DNA of 64,000 nucleotides from CAVTPD01 sp963736575 (lineage in GTDB: Bacteria; Bacteroidota; Bacteroidia; Cytophagales; JAAEPT01): positions 682,001 to 746,000 of the forward strand of contig CAVTPD010000003.1 in NCBI GenBank assembly GCA_963736575.1, read 5' to 3'. The notes beneath the pieces are model-generated. The model ran no database searches and was not told the origin of the DNA. It saw only the letters and a program-made list of their open reading frames with translations. A program made the position numbers and the translations under genes. Each line of letters opens with the position of its first letter. Positions within the stretch are counted from its first letter, which is position 1. Positions 1-8,568 of the stretch are shown piece after piece.

Positions 1-1
1 A

Positions 2-427
2 GGAAATCACGTTTTGTTAGCTTTCGTTTCTCGTTCTTACCACGAAAGTGTTAAAAGCGAAAACGCTTATATTTTAACAAAACTGAAATCGGGTAAAACA
101 GAAGAAGACAGTGTAGATCTTTCTGCTCCACACATGTTCTATAGCCGTCCGAAAGGAACGTATTCTGGTACAGATACAGAGAAAGTTTTATTGGATTTCT
201 ACTTAACAAATGCTGAGCTTTCTGATGAAGGTCATTCTGTTACGGTAACTATCAACGGTTCTACTTCATTTGATATTACGTCTTGGGAACCTTACTTTAT
301 GGAAGGTTTACCAATGGGTGAAAACACAATTAAGTTAGAATTCAAAGATGCTGATGGAAACCTAGTAGACAGCCCTTTCAATCCGGTAGAAAGAATTGTA
401 ACGCTTGAAGAAGGTGAAAAAATTTAA
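2..427 (+). CDS. Conserved Bacteroidota protein of unknown function, C-terminal fragment
   Basis: The reading frame is open at the left edge of the window, so only about the last 141 residues are present and the true start lies outside. The visible part is beta-rich and soluble. It carries the motifs YSRPKGTY, VLLDFYL and PYFMEGLPMGENTI. From memory, similar proteins occur widely in Flavobacteriales and are sometimes labelled phosphopeptide-binding, a name I would not rely on. A strong intrinsic terminator follows about 30 bases after the stop, so this is the last gene of its transcript. Function is unknown. Confidence 0.7.
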   Translation, partial: GNHVLLAFVSRSYHESVKSENAYILTKLKSGKTEEDSVDLSAPHMFYSRPKGTYSGTDTEKVLLDFYLTNAELSDEGHSVTVTINGSTSFDITSWEPYFMEGLPMGENTIKLEFKDADGNLVDSPFNPVERIVTLEEGEKI

Positions 428-457
428 GAACTAATTTTCAAGAATTAGCCTTATATT

Positions 458-492
458 AAAGCTGTAATCGGGTAACCGGTTGCAGCTTTTTT
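458..492 (+). terminator. Rho-independent terminator
   Basis: Two 14-base arms (458-471 and 476-489) pair along their whole length, with G-U wobbles, around a GTAA tetraloop. The T-run extends to 492. It ends the transcript of the gene stopping at 427. Confidence 0.88.
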
Positions 493-529
493 GTTTTAAA
501 AAGGCTGAAATAGATTCCAATAAATAAGC

Positions 530-1213
530 ATGAAACTGATAAGTCTTCTTTTAGTTTTCTTTTTTTTCCAACCACCTTTAATTAATGAGTGGGTAGGTGA
601 TTATTATGGTATTGTAGATGGGAAACAAGCTGTACTCACTATTGAAGCTCAAAAGGATAAATTGGTAGGCGAAGTAAATGCCGAAGGGTATTATTATCAG
701 TTCACAGCTACCGCTAAAGAAGATATTGTAACAGGTTACATCAATAATATACAAACGGGTGAATCGCTGGTAATGTCGGCTAGAAAAAATGACGAAAACG
801 AAATTATTGTTTCGGTAGAAGAAGTCTATTACATCTTTAGTTCTGAAGAGCCTGAAAAACCTAAAAAGACAGTTGTCACAAAAGAAAATTTAGATCCCGA
901 ACTTATAGGAAGTTGGCGGTATACAGAAGTAAATAACACCAATGATTTTTCAGTAGCTACCGATTATTTTTTACTACTGAACCAAGACGGGACATTCACT
1001 TATAAAATTGGCGACAGCGATGGAGAGAGTGATGCTGGTAATTTTTCTTCAGGAAGTAATGAAAGCCACAGCGGAAGTTGGAAAAACATTCACAACGCAA
1101 TCTATCTGAAAGAAGACGACAAATGGGAAGTTTTTGCCAAATATTCTCTAGATGGAAACCTATTATTATTAGAGTTTGAAGATGGACAAAAGCAGACATG
1201 GAACCGACAATAA
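530..1213 (+). CDS. Secreted hypothetical protein with two lipocalin-like halves
   Basis: This is a 227-residue protein with a hydrophobic N-terminal signal segment (about residues 1-18, rich in L, V and F). Two beta-rich halves follow. The first has a WVGDYYGIVDGKQ stretch and repeated short strands (about residues 20-105). The second begins LIGSWRYTEV near residue 125 and ends in DGQKQTWNRQ. This GxW start and tryptophan-rich end is typical of lipocalin-like or calycin folds that bind small ligands outside the cytoplasm. The assignment comes from pattern only and no catalytic residues are visible. The next gene overlaps its 3' end by about 30 bases, which suggests co-transcription. Confidence 0.6.
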   Translation: MKLISLLLVFFFFQPPLINEWVGDYYGIVDGKQAVLTIEAQKDKLVGEVNAEGYYYQFTATAKEDIVTGYINNIQTGESLVMSARKNDENEIIVSVEEVYYIFSSEEPEKPKKTVVTKENLDPELIGSWRYTEVNNTNDFSVATDYFLLLNQDGTFTYKIGDSDGESDAGNFSSGSNESHSGSWKNIHNAIYLKEDDKWEVFAKYSLDGNLLLLEFEDGQKQTWNRQ

Positions 1214-1856
1214 AAAACTGTATTGCATTAGCGGCCTTGGTGCCGATTTTTCAGCCTTTAGAAATTTAAGAACCGAAGCGGAATTAATCCCGATAAATTG
1301 GCTGCCTGTAGAAAAGAACGAAAGTTTTTCGCATTATTGTGACCGTTTGATTGATGCTTTTATTCCCTTGGACGAACCTATAAATCTGTTGGGTTTATCT
1401 TTTGGTGGAACAGTTTTACAAACCATTTCAGAAAAAATTCCAGTAGAAAAAAAGATTCTAGTTTCTTCCATTCGGTCTACCACAGAATTTCCTTTTTATT
1501 ACCATTGGTTCAATTATTCCCGACTACTTAACATTATTCCCGAACGCGCTTTTTCTATGTATCACCCCGTTTTAGGAAAAGTAATGGGCGTAAAAACGGA
1601 AAAAGAAAATACACTCTTCAAAAAAGTAATGGAACAAACTGACGGTAATTTTGCCAAGTGGGCCGTTCATCAAATTTTAAACTGGCAACCCACCTCTAAA
1701 GAAGGTGAATTCTTGCGTTTACACGGCACTGAAGACAAAGTAATTCCTTTCCCAACAAAAGATGCGTCAACCATAAAATTTGAAAGAGGCACGCATTTAA
1801 TGATATTAAACCGAGCTAAGGAGATTAGTAGATATATAAATGATTATTTGAAGTAG
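1182..1856 (+). CDS. Small alpha/beta hydrolase
   Basis: This 224-residue cytoplasmic protein of the alpha/beta-hydrolase fold has the nucleophile elbow GLSFGG (Ser nucleophile). An early CISGLGAD loop would form the oxyanion region. A candidate acid lies in HGTEDKVIPF and the catalytic histidine is in ERGTHLMI. The first ATG at 1182 is preferred over an in-frame TTG at 1176; either way the gene overlaps the end of the upstream gene, pointing to translational coupling. The substrate cannot be deduced. A perfect bidirectional terminator follows. Confidence 0.75.
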   Translation: MDKSRHGTDNKKLYCISGLGADFSAFRNLRTEAELIPINWLPVEKNESFSHYCDRLIDAFIPLDEPINLLGLSFGGTVLQTISEKIPVEKKILVSSIRSTTEFPFYYHWFNYSRLLNIIPERAFSMYHPVLGKVMGVKTEKENTLFKKVMEQTDGNFAKWAVHQILNWQPTSKEGEFLRLHGTEDKVIPFPTKDASTIKFERGTHLMILNRAKEISRYINDYLK

Positions 1857-1865
1857 CGGTACTGT

Positions 1866-1909
1866 AAAACACAATAGCCCATGGTTTAAACCATGGGCTA
1901 TTGTGTTTT
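1866..1909. terminator. Bidirectional terminator, perfect 22-bp palindrome
   Basis: Positions 1866-1887 and 1888-1909 are exact reverse complements, beginning AAAACACAATAGCCC and ending in TTTT. The element sits between the converging hydrolase gene and cysQ. It can act on both strands, since each strand ends in T residues. It carries the AGCCCATGG core also found at 9631 and 36287. Confidence 0.85.
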
Positions 1910-1936
1910 GTATTTCAATAAAGAAAAACTTTTAAA

Positions 1937-2686
1937 CTAGAATCCTAAACAAAGGAAACTACCGTTTCTAAGCACTTCTTTGTTGTAATTAAAGTCGGTT
2001 TTGTCTGGGTTTAAAACTAAGCCGCCAGCTCCTTGTACAATTGCTTGTCCGGCTGCGGTATCCCATTCCATAGTTGGTCCGTGGCGGTAGTAAATATCTG
2101 CTTTACCTTCAGCAACCATACAGAATTTAAGCGAGCTTCCTTTAGAAATGGTGTCTACTACATCGTATTGTTTTAACAACACATCTTCTTCTTCCGAAGC
2201 ATGAGAAGCACTTCTAACGGCAATTCTTTTTTCAGCCTTTTTATTTACTTTAATCTGAACGGTTTCACCATTTTCTTCTTTAAAAGCAGTTACGCCATCC
2301 GAATAATAAGTAGTGTCTGTAACCGGAGTGTAAATCACACCCATTACTGGTTTTTTGTCCTTAATTAAAGCAATGTTTACCGTAAACTGGCCGTTCTTTT
2401 TGATGAATTCTTTGGTTCCATCTAAAGGATCAACACACCAGAATTCTGTCCAGTCTTTACGTTCGTCAAAGCCCATTTCTTTTCCTTCTTCCGAAAGAAT
2501 AGGAATGTTTGGCGTTAATATTCTAAGGGCGGCATCAATCACTTCGTGTGATTTTTGGTCGGCAATAGTTAAGGGAGAATCGTCAGATTTAAAATCTATG
2601 GTTTTAGAAAAATCTTCGTTTTCGTAAATGTGTAAAATCGCTTTTCCAGCGTCTTTAGCAATAGCTATAATGTCTTTAATGTCCAT
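1937..2686 (-). CDS. cysQ: 3'(2'),5'-bisphosphate nucleotidase CysQ
   Basis: This 249-residue enzyme of the inositol monophosphatase family removes the 3' phosphate from PAP, a by-product of sulfate activation and sulfotransfer. All metal-site motifs are visible: an SEEG motif near residue 83, WCVDPLDGTKEF (the DPxDGT signature), and EWDTAAGQAI (the C-terminal WDxAAG signature). Length matches CysQ. Its ATG overlaps the stop of gldG in TAATG, so it is translated as the last gene of the gldA-gldF-gldG-cysQ operon. The family also contains inositol phosphatases, but the WCVDPLDGTKEFI form favours CysQ. Confidence 0.88.
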   Translation of the reverse strand: MDIKDIIAIAKDAGKAILHIYENEDFSKTIDFKSDDSPLTIADQKSHEVIDAALRILTPNIPILSEEGKEMGFDERKDWTEFWCVDPLDGTKEFIKKNGQFTVNIALIKDKKPVMGVIYTPVTDTTYYSDGVTAFKEENGETVQIKVNKKAEKRIAVRSASHASEEEDVLLKQYDVVDTISKGSSLKFCMVAEGKADIYYRHGPTMEWDTAAGQAIVQGAGGLVLNPDKTDFNYNKEVLRNGSFLCLGF

Positions 2687-4338
2687 TATTTAAATTTGGT
2701 GTATTTGTGTTTTCGTAAAAAGAATCGAACTACTCCGAACAAGATTAACAAAAGAATCGGAGCAATCATATTTAAAGCTTTCCAATAAGTTTCTTCTTCC
2801 TCTACCTTAAACTTATCTAGCGGACGTAATTCTACTTTTTTAGACCGAAGACTTACAATTCCGTTTTCGTCTAACATATAGTCCACAGCGTTTCTTATAA
2901 AATCTGCGTTGGCATAAACTTGTCTAGAATATTTATCTAAGCCTAATTGGAAAGGCTTGCCCGATTTAGGATCTACTTCGTTGGCAACAAAGTCACCATC
3001 AGAAACCACTAGAATTTGTGTGTCAACCGATTCGTTTTTTCGGTTTCTAACGCCTGCGTTTTCAGGTGCGGGTCTATTGGCAAATAGCGAAAGGAAATTC
3101 CCTTCTAATAAGAATGAAACGGGTAAACTTCCGGCGGTATAATTTTCTCGGTTTAAATCTATTCTTAATTCATCTGCCGAATACGCCACCGGTTGTCCTT
3201 TTACACGCGTGTATTGAGAAGTGAAAACCAAAGGTATTTTTTTAATCCCAGGGGCTTTTATGGTATCAACTGTTCCTAAGTTTCTCACAATTAAAGCATC
3301 CATATTACTTACAATAGGGTGCTTAGAGAAATTGGTCAACAACGGAAAGAAACTCCAGGGCATCAATTTATATTCTGAACTGGTATTTACAGGAACCGGC
3401 GCAGCGTACAAATCCTGAATCATGTTTTTGTTTAAACGGAAACCATAACGGAAAAACAAATCGGTTAAGTTGGTTTCGTAGGGAAGGGCAACCATTCCGT
3501 TAGAATCTTTTCGGGACTCTAAGGCATCTGCAAAAACCAATAATTTACCGCCATTCATCACAAATTGATCAATTTTGTATTTGTCGGCTTCGGTGTATTT
3601 TCTTTGCGGTTTAGCAATTACTATGGCATCAATATCTTCAATTTCTGGAACGGTAGCTACGTTCATTCTTCCCACCAAATAGTTTTCACTTAAGGTGGTC
3701 ATTATGTCGTTCAGTTCTAAATCGCTTAATTCACCGTGGCCGTCCAAAAAGGCAATTTTCTTTTTCTCTTCTTGGGTAACTCTTCTAATGGCAGAAGTAA
3801 ATTCAAATTCTAGCTTTTCAATAGCCTGATTAATCCGAACATCTGCCCCACCCATTCTATTTCCGTTTAAGAAATTAATGGCTGTTAGCTTAGAGTTGTA
3901 AGAAACAATGGCCCCAGGGAAAATTAGTTTTTCTACTTTGTTGCCGTCTTCGTTGGCGTGTAAAGTGGTTGGTTGAATACCTTTACTAACAATTTCCTGA
4001 TAGAGTTTGTTGCGTTCTTTGCTGTCTTTAGTTGCTGTTGGGTCTACAAATTTATACTGAAGGTTGGCACCTCCGTATACTTTCATCGCTTCTAGTTTTT
4101 CTTCTATGGCATTTTCTAAATTCTTAAATCTAGCCGGAAAATTTCCGTGCAAGAAAACTGAGACGTATACTTTACTTTCTAGATTACCCAATATTTTTTT
4201 ACTGGGTTCAGCTACAGAATACCGTTGGTCTTCGGTTAAATCTATTCGGAAGAAAGAAAAGTACACCACCACGTTTACTAGGATTAAAACCCCTAATAGA
4301 ACAAAGAAACGCGTTATGTCTTTTAATTTACTGTTCAT
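2686..4338 (-). CDS. gldG: Gliding motility ABC transporter auxiliary protein GldG
   Basis: This 550-residue inner-membrane protein has an N-terminal membrane anchor (about residues 11-30), a large extracytoplasmic ABC-auxiliary (PF09822-like) domain and a C-terminal membrane helix (about 518-540) ending in a basic tail. Length, the early RIDLTEDQRYS stretch after the anchor, and position behind gldA and gldF match GldG of gliding Bacteroidota. There, GldA, GldF and GldG form one ABC transporter whose substrate is not established. It abuts gldF (stop and start adjacent) and overlaps cysQ by one base. Confidence 0.9.
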   Translation of the reverse strand: MNSKLKDITRFFVLLGVLILVNVVVYFSFFRIDLTEDQRYSVAEPSKKILGNLESKVYVSVFLHGNFPARFKNLENAIEEKLEAMKVYGGANLQYKFVDPTATKDSKERNKLYQEIVSKGIQPTTLHANEDGNKVEKLIFPGAIVSYNSKLTAINFLNGNRMGGADVRINQAIEKLEFEFTSAIRRVTQEEKKKIAFLDGHGELSDLELNDIMTTLSENYLVGRMNVATVPEIEDIDAIVIAKPQRKYTEADKYKIDQFVMNGGKLLVFADALESRKDSNGMVALPYETNLTDLFFRYGFRLNKNMIQDLYAAPVPVNTSSEYKLMPWSFFPLLTNFSKHPIVSNMDALIVRNLGTVDTIKAPGIKKIPLVFTSQYTRVKGQPVAYSADELRIDLNRENYTAGSLPVSFLLEGNFLSLFANRPAPENAGVRNRKNESVDTQILVVSDGDFVANEVDPKSGKPFQLGLDKYSRQVYANADFIRNAVDYMLDENGIVSLRSKKVELRPLDKFKVEEEETYWKALNMIAPILLLILFGVVRFFLRKHKYTKFK

Positions 4339-5067
4339 TTATTTCCACTTTCTGCTTAGTAAAACCAGCTTGGTTAACTGTAAAAAGATAAAAGAGACCG
4401 AAACCAAATACAGTACATCTCTACTATCAATTACACCTTTACTTAAGTCTGTATAATGTTCCGAAAGGCTGATGTATTGAAACAATACCCCAAAGCCTGA
4501 CCATTCGAAAATTTGTGATAGATAGGCAATGCCTTCAAACAAAATAAGGCAGGCAAAAGCCGCCAAGGCAAACGCTACAATCTGGTTTTTGGTTAACGAA
4601 CTGGTAAAAATCCCTACCGAAGCAAACACAGAGCCCAGCAAAAATAAACCAAGGTAAGAACCAAAAGCACGGGCAGAATCTATATTGCCCACCGGATTTC
4701 CTAATTGGTAAACCGAATAATAATATACCAGCGTAGGGATAAGTGCTATGCCTACAATAAACAGGACAGCAAAGTATTTCCCTAAAATTAGGTTCCATTC
4801 AGAAATGGGTTTGGTTAAAAGCAATTCAATAGTACCGTTGTTTTTTTCTTCCGAAAAGGAACGCATGGTAATCCCCGGAACCAGAAACATAAACACAAAA
4901 GGTGCTGCGGTGAAGAAAGTGCTTAAATCGGCCATTTGGTAATCCAAAAGGGTATCTGGGAAAACCCAAATGTACAAACCCAATCCGGTTAAAAAGACGC
5001 CAATTACCACGTAGGCAATTAGTGAATTAAAGAAGGATTGTATCTCTTTTTTTAGAATGCTAATCAT
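4339..5067 (-). CDS. gldF: Gliding motility ABC transporter permease GldF
   Basis: This 242-residue polytopic membrane protein has about six hydrophobic helices. The opening MISILKKEIQSFFNS and the loop MRSFSEEKNNGTIELL are the usual features of ABC-2 type permeases. It is the membrane partner of GldA (next upstream) and GldG (next downstream). Gene junctions are 0-1 base, so the three are made from one transcript. Length agrees with GldF. Confidence 0.9.
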   Translation of the reverse strand: MISILKKEIQSFFNSLIAYVVIGVFLTGLGLYIWVFPDTLLDYQMADLSTFFTAAPFVFMFLVPGITMRSFSEEKNNGTIELLLTKPISEWNLILGKYFAVLFIVGIALIPTLVYYYSVYQLGNPVGNIDSARAFGSYLGLFLLGSVFASVGIFTSSLTKNQIVAFALAAFACLILFEGIAYLSQIFEWSGFGVLFQYISLSEHYTDLSKGVIDSRDVLYLVSVSFIFLQLTKLVLLSRKWK

Positions 5068-5068
5068 T

Positions 5069-5971
5069 TTATTTCTTCGTAAGCGTTTGGAAAACGTTTT
5101 CTATGGAAGATTCTATTTTCTTCAGTTCTAACAAATTCCAACCCTTTTCTTGTACCAGTTTAAAAATGATGGGTCTAATATCGGTTTCAGATTTCAGAAT
5201 AATTTTTTGTCCCGAAACAGAGATGCTTTTTATTTCTTCAACCGAAACAAAATCTTCTTTGGTAACGGTTTCGGCTAATTCTAATTCTATAATTATTTCA
5301 CTTCCGGAAGAAGTTAAAACGCTAACCGTATCGTTAGCCACAATTTTCCCTTGGTTAATAATCACCACGCGGTCGCACAAAGCTTGTACTTCCTGCATAA
5401 TGTGTGTAGATAGAATTACCGTTTTATTCGGAGAAACCGTTTTAATCAAGTTACGGATTTCTACCAATTGATTGGGGTCTAAACCTGTTGTGGGTTCATC
5501 TAAAATTAGTACTTCAGGGTCGTGAATTAAGGCTTGTGCTAAACCCACACGTTGTCGGTACCCTTTAGAAAGCATACCAATTTGTTTGTTTTGTTCTTGA
5601 GTTAAACCACAAAGCTCAATCATTTCGGCAGTACGGGTTTTAAGGCTTTTGCCTTTCATACCGTAGATTTCACCAATAAAACCTAAATATTCGTGCACAA
5701 ACATGTCTAGGTATAAGGGATTGTGTTCCGGCAAATACCCAATACATTTTTTGACTTCTTTAGGATTTTTTGAAACGCTGTAACCGGCTACTTCAATATC
5801 CCCTTCGGTAGGCGGAATGTAGCAGGTAGCAATTTTCATGGTGGTAGATTTTCCGGCACCGTTTGGTCCCAAAAAACCAAGAATTTCTCCTTTTTCGGCC
5901 GTAAAAGAAATTTGGTCTACAGCGTGCTGTTTTCCATAGATCTTCACTAGATTTTCAACTTTTACCGACAT
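5069..5971 (-). CDS. gldA: Gliding motility ABC transporter ATPase GldA
   Basis: This 300-residue ABC ATPase has Walker A GPNGAGKST (residues 35-43), ABC signature LSKGYRQR, Walker B LILDEPTTGLDP and an H-loop histidine in LSTHIMQE. The last ~90 residues form the regulatory extension usual for drug- and GldA-type ATPases. It is the first gene of the minus-strand operon with gldF, gldG and cysQ. The ATPase itself could serve other ABC-2 exporters, but the neighbouring GldF and GldG settle the call. Confidence 0.9.
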   Translation of the reverse strand: MSVKVENLVKIYGKQHAVDQISFTAEKGEILGFLGPNGAGKSTTMKIATCYIPPTEGDIEVAGYSVSKNPKEVKKCIGYLPEHNPLYLDMFVHEYLGFIGEIYGMKGKSLKTRTAEMIELCGLTQEQNKQIGMLSKGYRQRVGLAQALIHDPEVLILDEPTTGLDPNQLVEIRNLIKTVSPNKTVILSTHIMQEVQALCDRVVIINQGKIVANDTVSVLTSSGSEIIIELELAETVTKEDFVSVEEIKSISVSGQKIILKSETDIRPIIFKLVQEKGWNLLELKKIESSIENVFQTLTKK

Positions 5972-6039
5972 AGTAGAGCTTTTCAGAATAAAGGATTTCG
6001 AATTTAGTAATAAAGATTTAGAGGTTTTAAAGAATAGCG

Positions 6040-6047
6040 TATTTTTG
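6040..6047 (+). promoter_or_regulatory. Bacteroidota -7 box for the outer-membrane gene
   Basis: TATTTTTG fits the TAnnTTTG -7 consensus and lies about 68 bases upstream of the ATG at 6115, in the divergent gap between gldA and this gene. I see no good TTTG/TTG -33 box, so it is a candidate only. Confidence 0.4.
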
Positions 6048-6114
6048 TGACTTGCTTAAAATTAAACGGAACTGAAAATACTAGACTAAGGTTCTCTCCG
6101 TTGGATAACTTGTG

Positions 6115-6774
6115 ATGAAAAGATTTATTGTATCAGTTTTAGTTGTTTTGTCTTCTGTAGTAGTAAATGCTCAACAAGGGGTTGACCACCACGCAGAGAT
6201 TGGCTTAAGTTTAGGTGGTTTAAATTACGTAGGCGACATTTCACCAAAATTAACTTTGGCGGAAACCCGTCCGGCAGTGCAGATTTTCTACCGTCATAAT
6301 TTCCCCAATAACGCATCTGTTTTACGTTTTAACGTTTTAAACGGCGGTTTGTATGCTAATGAAAGCAAGCAGAAAGACCCCTTACCACAATCTAGAGGAG
6401 CTTCTTTTGATGCCTTTGTTACCGAAATAGCCGCTTTATACGAATATAATTTCTTCGATTACCGTCACGAAAAAAAGCAAAGCTGGTTTAGTCCTTATTT
6501 GTTTGGTGGGGTAGCTTTAACGGCAGTTTGGGAAGAAGATAACAAAGCTTTTTTCACGATTCCTTTTGGGGTAGGTGTTAAATATGTTGTGACTAGAAAC
6601 CTTAATATAAACTTAGAATACGGGGCTAGAAAAGTTTTTAGTGACAACTTAGATGGCGTAACCGACGAAGCTGCAAGTTCTAGTTCTTTAAAGAACGATT
6701 GGTACCACTTTTTAGGTATTTCATTTAGCTGGACACTATATAATTACCTTTGTCCGGTTAAAGTAGGCCCATAG
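6115..6774 (+). CDS. Outer-membrane beta-barrel, DUF6089 / PorG-like
   Basis: This 219-residue protein has a clear signal peptide ending in VVNAQQ. It continues with alternating amphipathic strands typical of a small outer-membrane barrel, and includes the stretch LGGLNYVGDIS. The pattern matches DUF6089, the family that includes PorG of the type IX secretion system. I call PorG-like rather than PorG because I cannot separate the paralogues by eye. The ATG at 6115 is preferred over the GTG just before it. It is divergent from the gliding operon, which fits a motility/T9SS neighbourhood. Confidence 0.65.
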   Translation: MKRFIVSVLVVLSSVVVNAQQGVDHHAEIGLSLGGLNYVGDISPKLTLAETRPAVQIFYRHNFPNNASVLRFNVLNGGLYANESKQKDPLPQSRGASFDAFVTEIAALYEYNFFDYRHEKKQSWFSPYLFGGVALTAVWEEDNKAFFTIPFGVGVKYVVTRNLNINLEYGARKVFSDNLDGVTDEAASSSSLKNDWYHFLGISFSWTLYNYLCPVKVGP

Positions 6775-6822
6775 TATCCTCCTTTTTTTGTGAATGGCCA
6801 AAAAGCACCTAAATTTGCGGCC

Positions 6823-7242
6823 ATGAAAATCCAACTGAAAAGAGTAAATGAAGCGGTTCATTTGGAAGCTACCAATGAAGCCGGCAACAAAGTACAAATT
6901 GATGGTGCACCAAAAATTGGTGGGCAAGATCAAGGTGCGCGCCCCATGGAACTATTAATAATGGGTCTTGGTGGCTGCTCTTCTATGGATATTTTAAGCA
7001 TCCTGTACAAGCAAAAACAAGATGTTAAAGACTACGAAGTAAATATTGAAGCTGAACGTGATCAAGAAAACACCCCTTCTTTATTTACTAATGTGCATTT
7101 AGAATTTGTTTTTATAGGTAATGTAGACCTTAAAAAAGCAGAACGCGCGGCACAGTTATCTATGGATAAGTATTGTTCGGTGACTAAGATTATGGAGAAA
7201 ACCGCCAAAATCACGTACTCCGTTAAGGTTGTTAACAACTAA
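6823..7242 (+). CDS. OsmC/Ohr family protein
   Basis: This 139-residue protein carries the OsmC fold. The two redox cysteines of the family are seen in GLGGCSSMD and DKYCSVTK; they reduce organic hydroperoxides. The ATG at 6823 is chosen because the upstream GTG frame adds residues unlike the family. Twelve bases separate its stop from the next gene, so the two are probably co-transcribed. OsmC, Ohr and YhfA subfamilies cannot be separated safely here; the GGQDQGARPMELL run resembles YhfA-like members. Confidence 0.82.
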   Translation: MKIQLKRVNEAVHLEATNEAGNKVQIDGAPKIGGQDQGARPMELLIMGLGGCSSMDILSILYKQKQDVKDYEVNIEAERDQENTPSLFTNVHLEFVFIGNVDLKKAERAAQLSMDKYCSVTKIMEKTAKITYSVKVVNN

Positions 7243-7254
7243 ACACCTTTCAGC

Positions 7255-8433
7255 ATGAAGGACAGCAAGAATTTTGAAACCAGAGCGATCCGTGAACAAA
7301 TGGAACGCACCCAATATAAAGAACACAGCACACCGTTGTTTTTAACGTCAAGCTATATGTTTGACAGTGCCGAACACGCTAAAGCTTTATTTGACGAAGA
7401 GGAAGAAGGATACATCTACGGAAGATATTCTAACCCGAACGCTACCGAGTTCATTAGTAAAATGTGTTCGTTGGAAGAGATGCCTTTTGGTTTCGCTACT
7501 GCTTCCGGAATGGCTGCTGTTTTTGTAAGCATGGCCGCGTTATTAAAAGGTGGTGATCACGTGTTGGTGTGCAAATCGGTTTTTGGTTCAACGGTTCAGA
7601 TTACAAGTAATATACTTGGTGGTTGGGGCGTAGAATCTGACTATGTAGATATTAAAACCCCAGAAAACTGGGAGTCTAAAATAAAAGCGAATACCAAAAT
7701 GTTGGTCTTAGAAACACCTTCTAACCCGGCGTTGGATTTAGTAGACATTGAAGCCATTGCTGCTATGTGTCACAAACATGGTGTTTTACTAAATGTAGAC
7801 AACTGCTTTGCTACACCGTATTTACAACAACCGGCTAAGTTTGGTGCAGATATCGTAACGCATTCGGCAACAAAATTTATAGACGGACAAGGCCGTACTA
7901 TGGGCGGTGTAGTTTTGGGGAATAAAGAAATTATTGATAAAGTAGTTTATTTCTGCCGTCATACCGGTCCATCTATGTCTCCATTTAATGCGTGGACACT
8001 TTCTAAAAGTTTAGAAACCTTGCCCGTAAGGATGGACAGACATTGTGAAAACGCGCTTAAATTGGCCGAGTATCTTGAGACAAATAAGGAAGTAGAAACT
8101 GTTTTATATCCGTTTTTACCAAGCTTTCCCCAATACGAATTGGCTAAAAAACAAATGAAAGCCGGTGGTGGTATTGTTTCTTTTGTATTGAAAGGTGGAT
8201 TGGAACAAGGTAAACGTTTCTTGAATTCTAATGTTAACTTATCACACGGTGTGAATTTGGGAGACACAAGAACCATTATTACACACCCTTCTTCTACTAC
8301 TCATTCTAAATTAACCGAAGAAGAACGTTTGGCCGTAGGGATTCAACCGGGCTTAATTCGTGTTTCTGTGGGTTTAGAACACAGCGAAGATATTATTAAG
8401 GAAATAAGCGAGATGATTGAGAAGTCGAAATAG
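7255..8433 (+). CDS. metZ: Trans-sulfuration enzyme, probably O-succinylhomoserine sulfhydrylase
   Basis: This 392-residue PLP enzyme belongs to the cystathionine gamma-synthase/MetZ family. Visible are the early YGRYSNPN, the helix FATASGMAAVF, the PLP aspartate in NVDNCFATPY, the Schiff-base lysine in THSATKFIDGQG and the C-terminal RVSVGLEH. Such enzymes make homocysteine or methionine precursors from activated homoserine. The specific activity (MetZ, MetB, MetY or MegL) cannot be proven by motif; the length and SATKFIDGQG favour MetZ. It follows the osmC-like gene by 12 bases and ends in a strong terminator. Confidence 0.8.
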   Translation: MKDSKNFETRAIREQMERTQYKEHSTPLFLTSSYMFDSAEHAKALFDEEEEGYIYGRYSNPNATEFISKMCSLEEMPFGFATASGMAAVFVSMAALLKGGDHVLVCKSVFGSTVQITSNILGGWGVESDYVDIKTPENWESKIKANTKMLVLETPSNPALDLVDIEAIAAMCHKHGVLLNVDNCFATPYLQQPAKFGADIVTHSATKFIDGQGRTMGGVVLGNKEIIDKVVYFCRHTGPSMSPFNAWTLSKSLETLPVRMDRHCENALKLAEYLETNKEVETVLYPFLPSFPQYELAKKQMKAGGGIVSFVLKGGLEQGKRFLNSNVNLSHGVNLGDTRTIITHPSSTTHSKLTEEERLAVGIQPGLIRVSVGLEHSEDIIKEISEMIEKSK

Positions 8434-8460
8434 ACGATAATTTATTTACGTAAAACTATT

Positions 8461-8496
8461 AGCCCTTGGATTTCATGAAATCCAAGGGCTTTTTTA
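8461..8496 (+). terminator. Rho-independent terminator, 15-bp perfect palindrome
   Basis: Positions 8461-8475 and 8476-8490 are exact reverse complements starting AGCCCTTGGATTTC, followed by six T residues. It is located 28 bases after the metZ stop. Confidence 0.88.
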
Positions 8497-8537
8497 TATT
8501 ATAATGTGTTGTAACAATGAAGTTTAAAATTGATTAT

Positions 8538-8545
8538 TATATTTG
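8538..8545 (+). promoter_or_regulatory. Bacteroidota -7 box for the lipoprotein gene
   Basis: TATATTTG fits TAnnTTTG and lies 24 bases upstream of the ATG at 8569, giving a short leader. A TTG at 8509-8511 is somewhat too far upstream for a normal -33 box. Confidence 0.42.
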
Positions 8546-8568
8546 TGAATTAACAAATCCTTTTTAAT

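Noticed and set aside
4064..4456. Plus-strand open frame across gldG-gldF
   Set aside because: It spans two clear genes on the other strand and is a shadow of them.
7959..8276. Antisense frame in metZ
   Set aside because: The codon pattern follows metZ, with no ribosome site.
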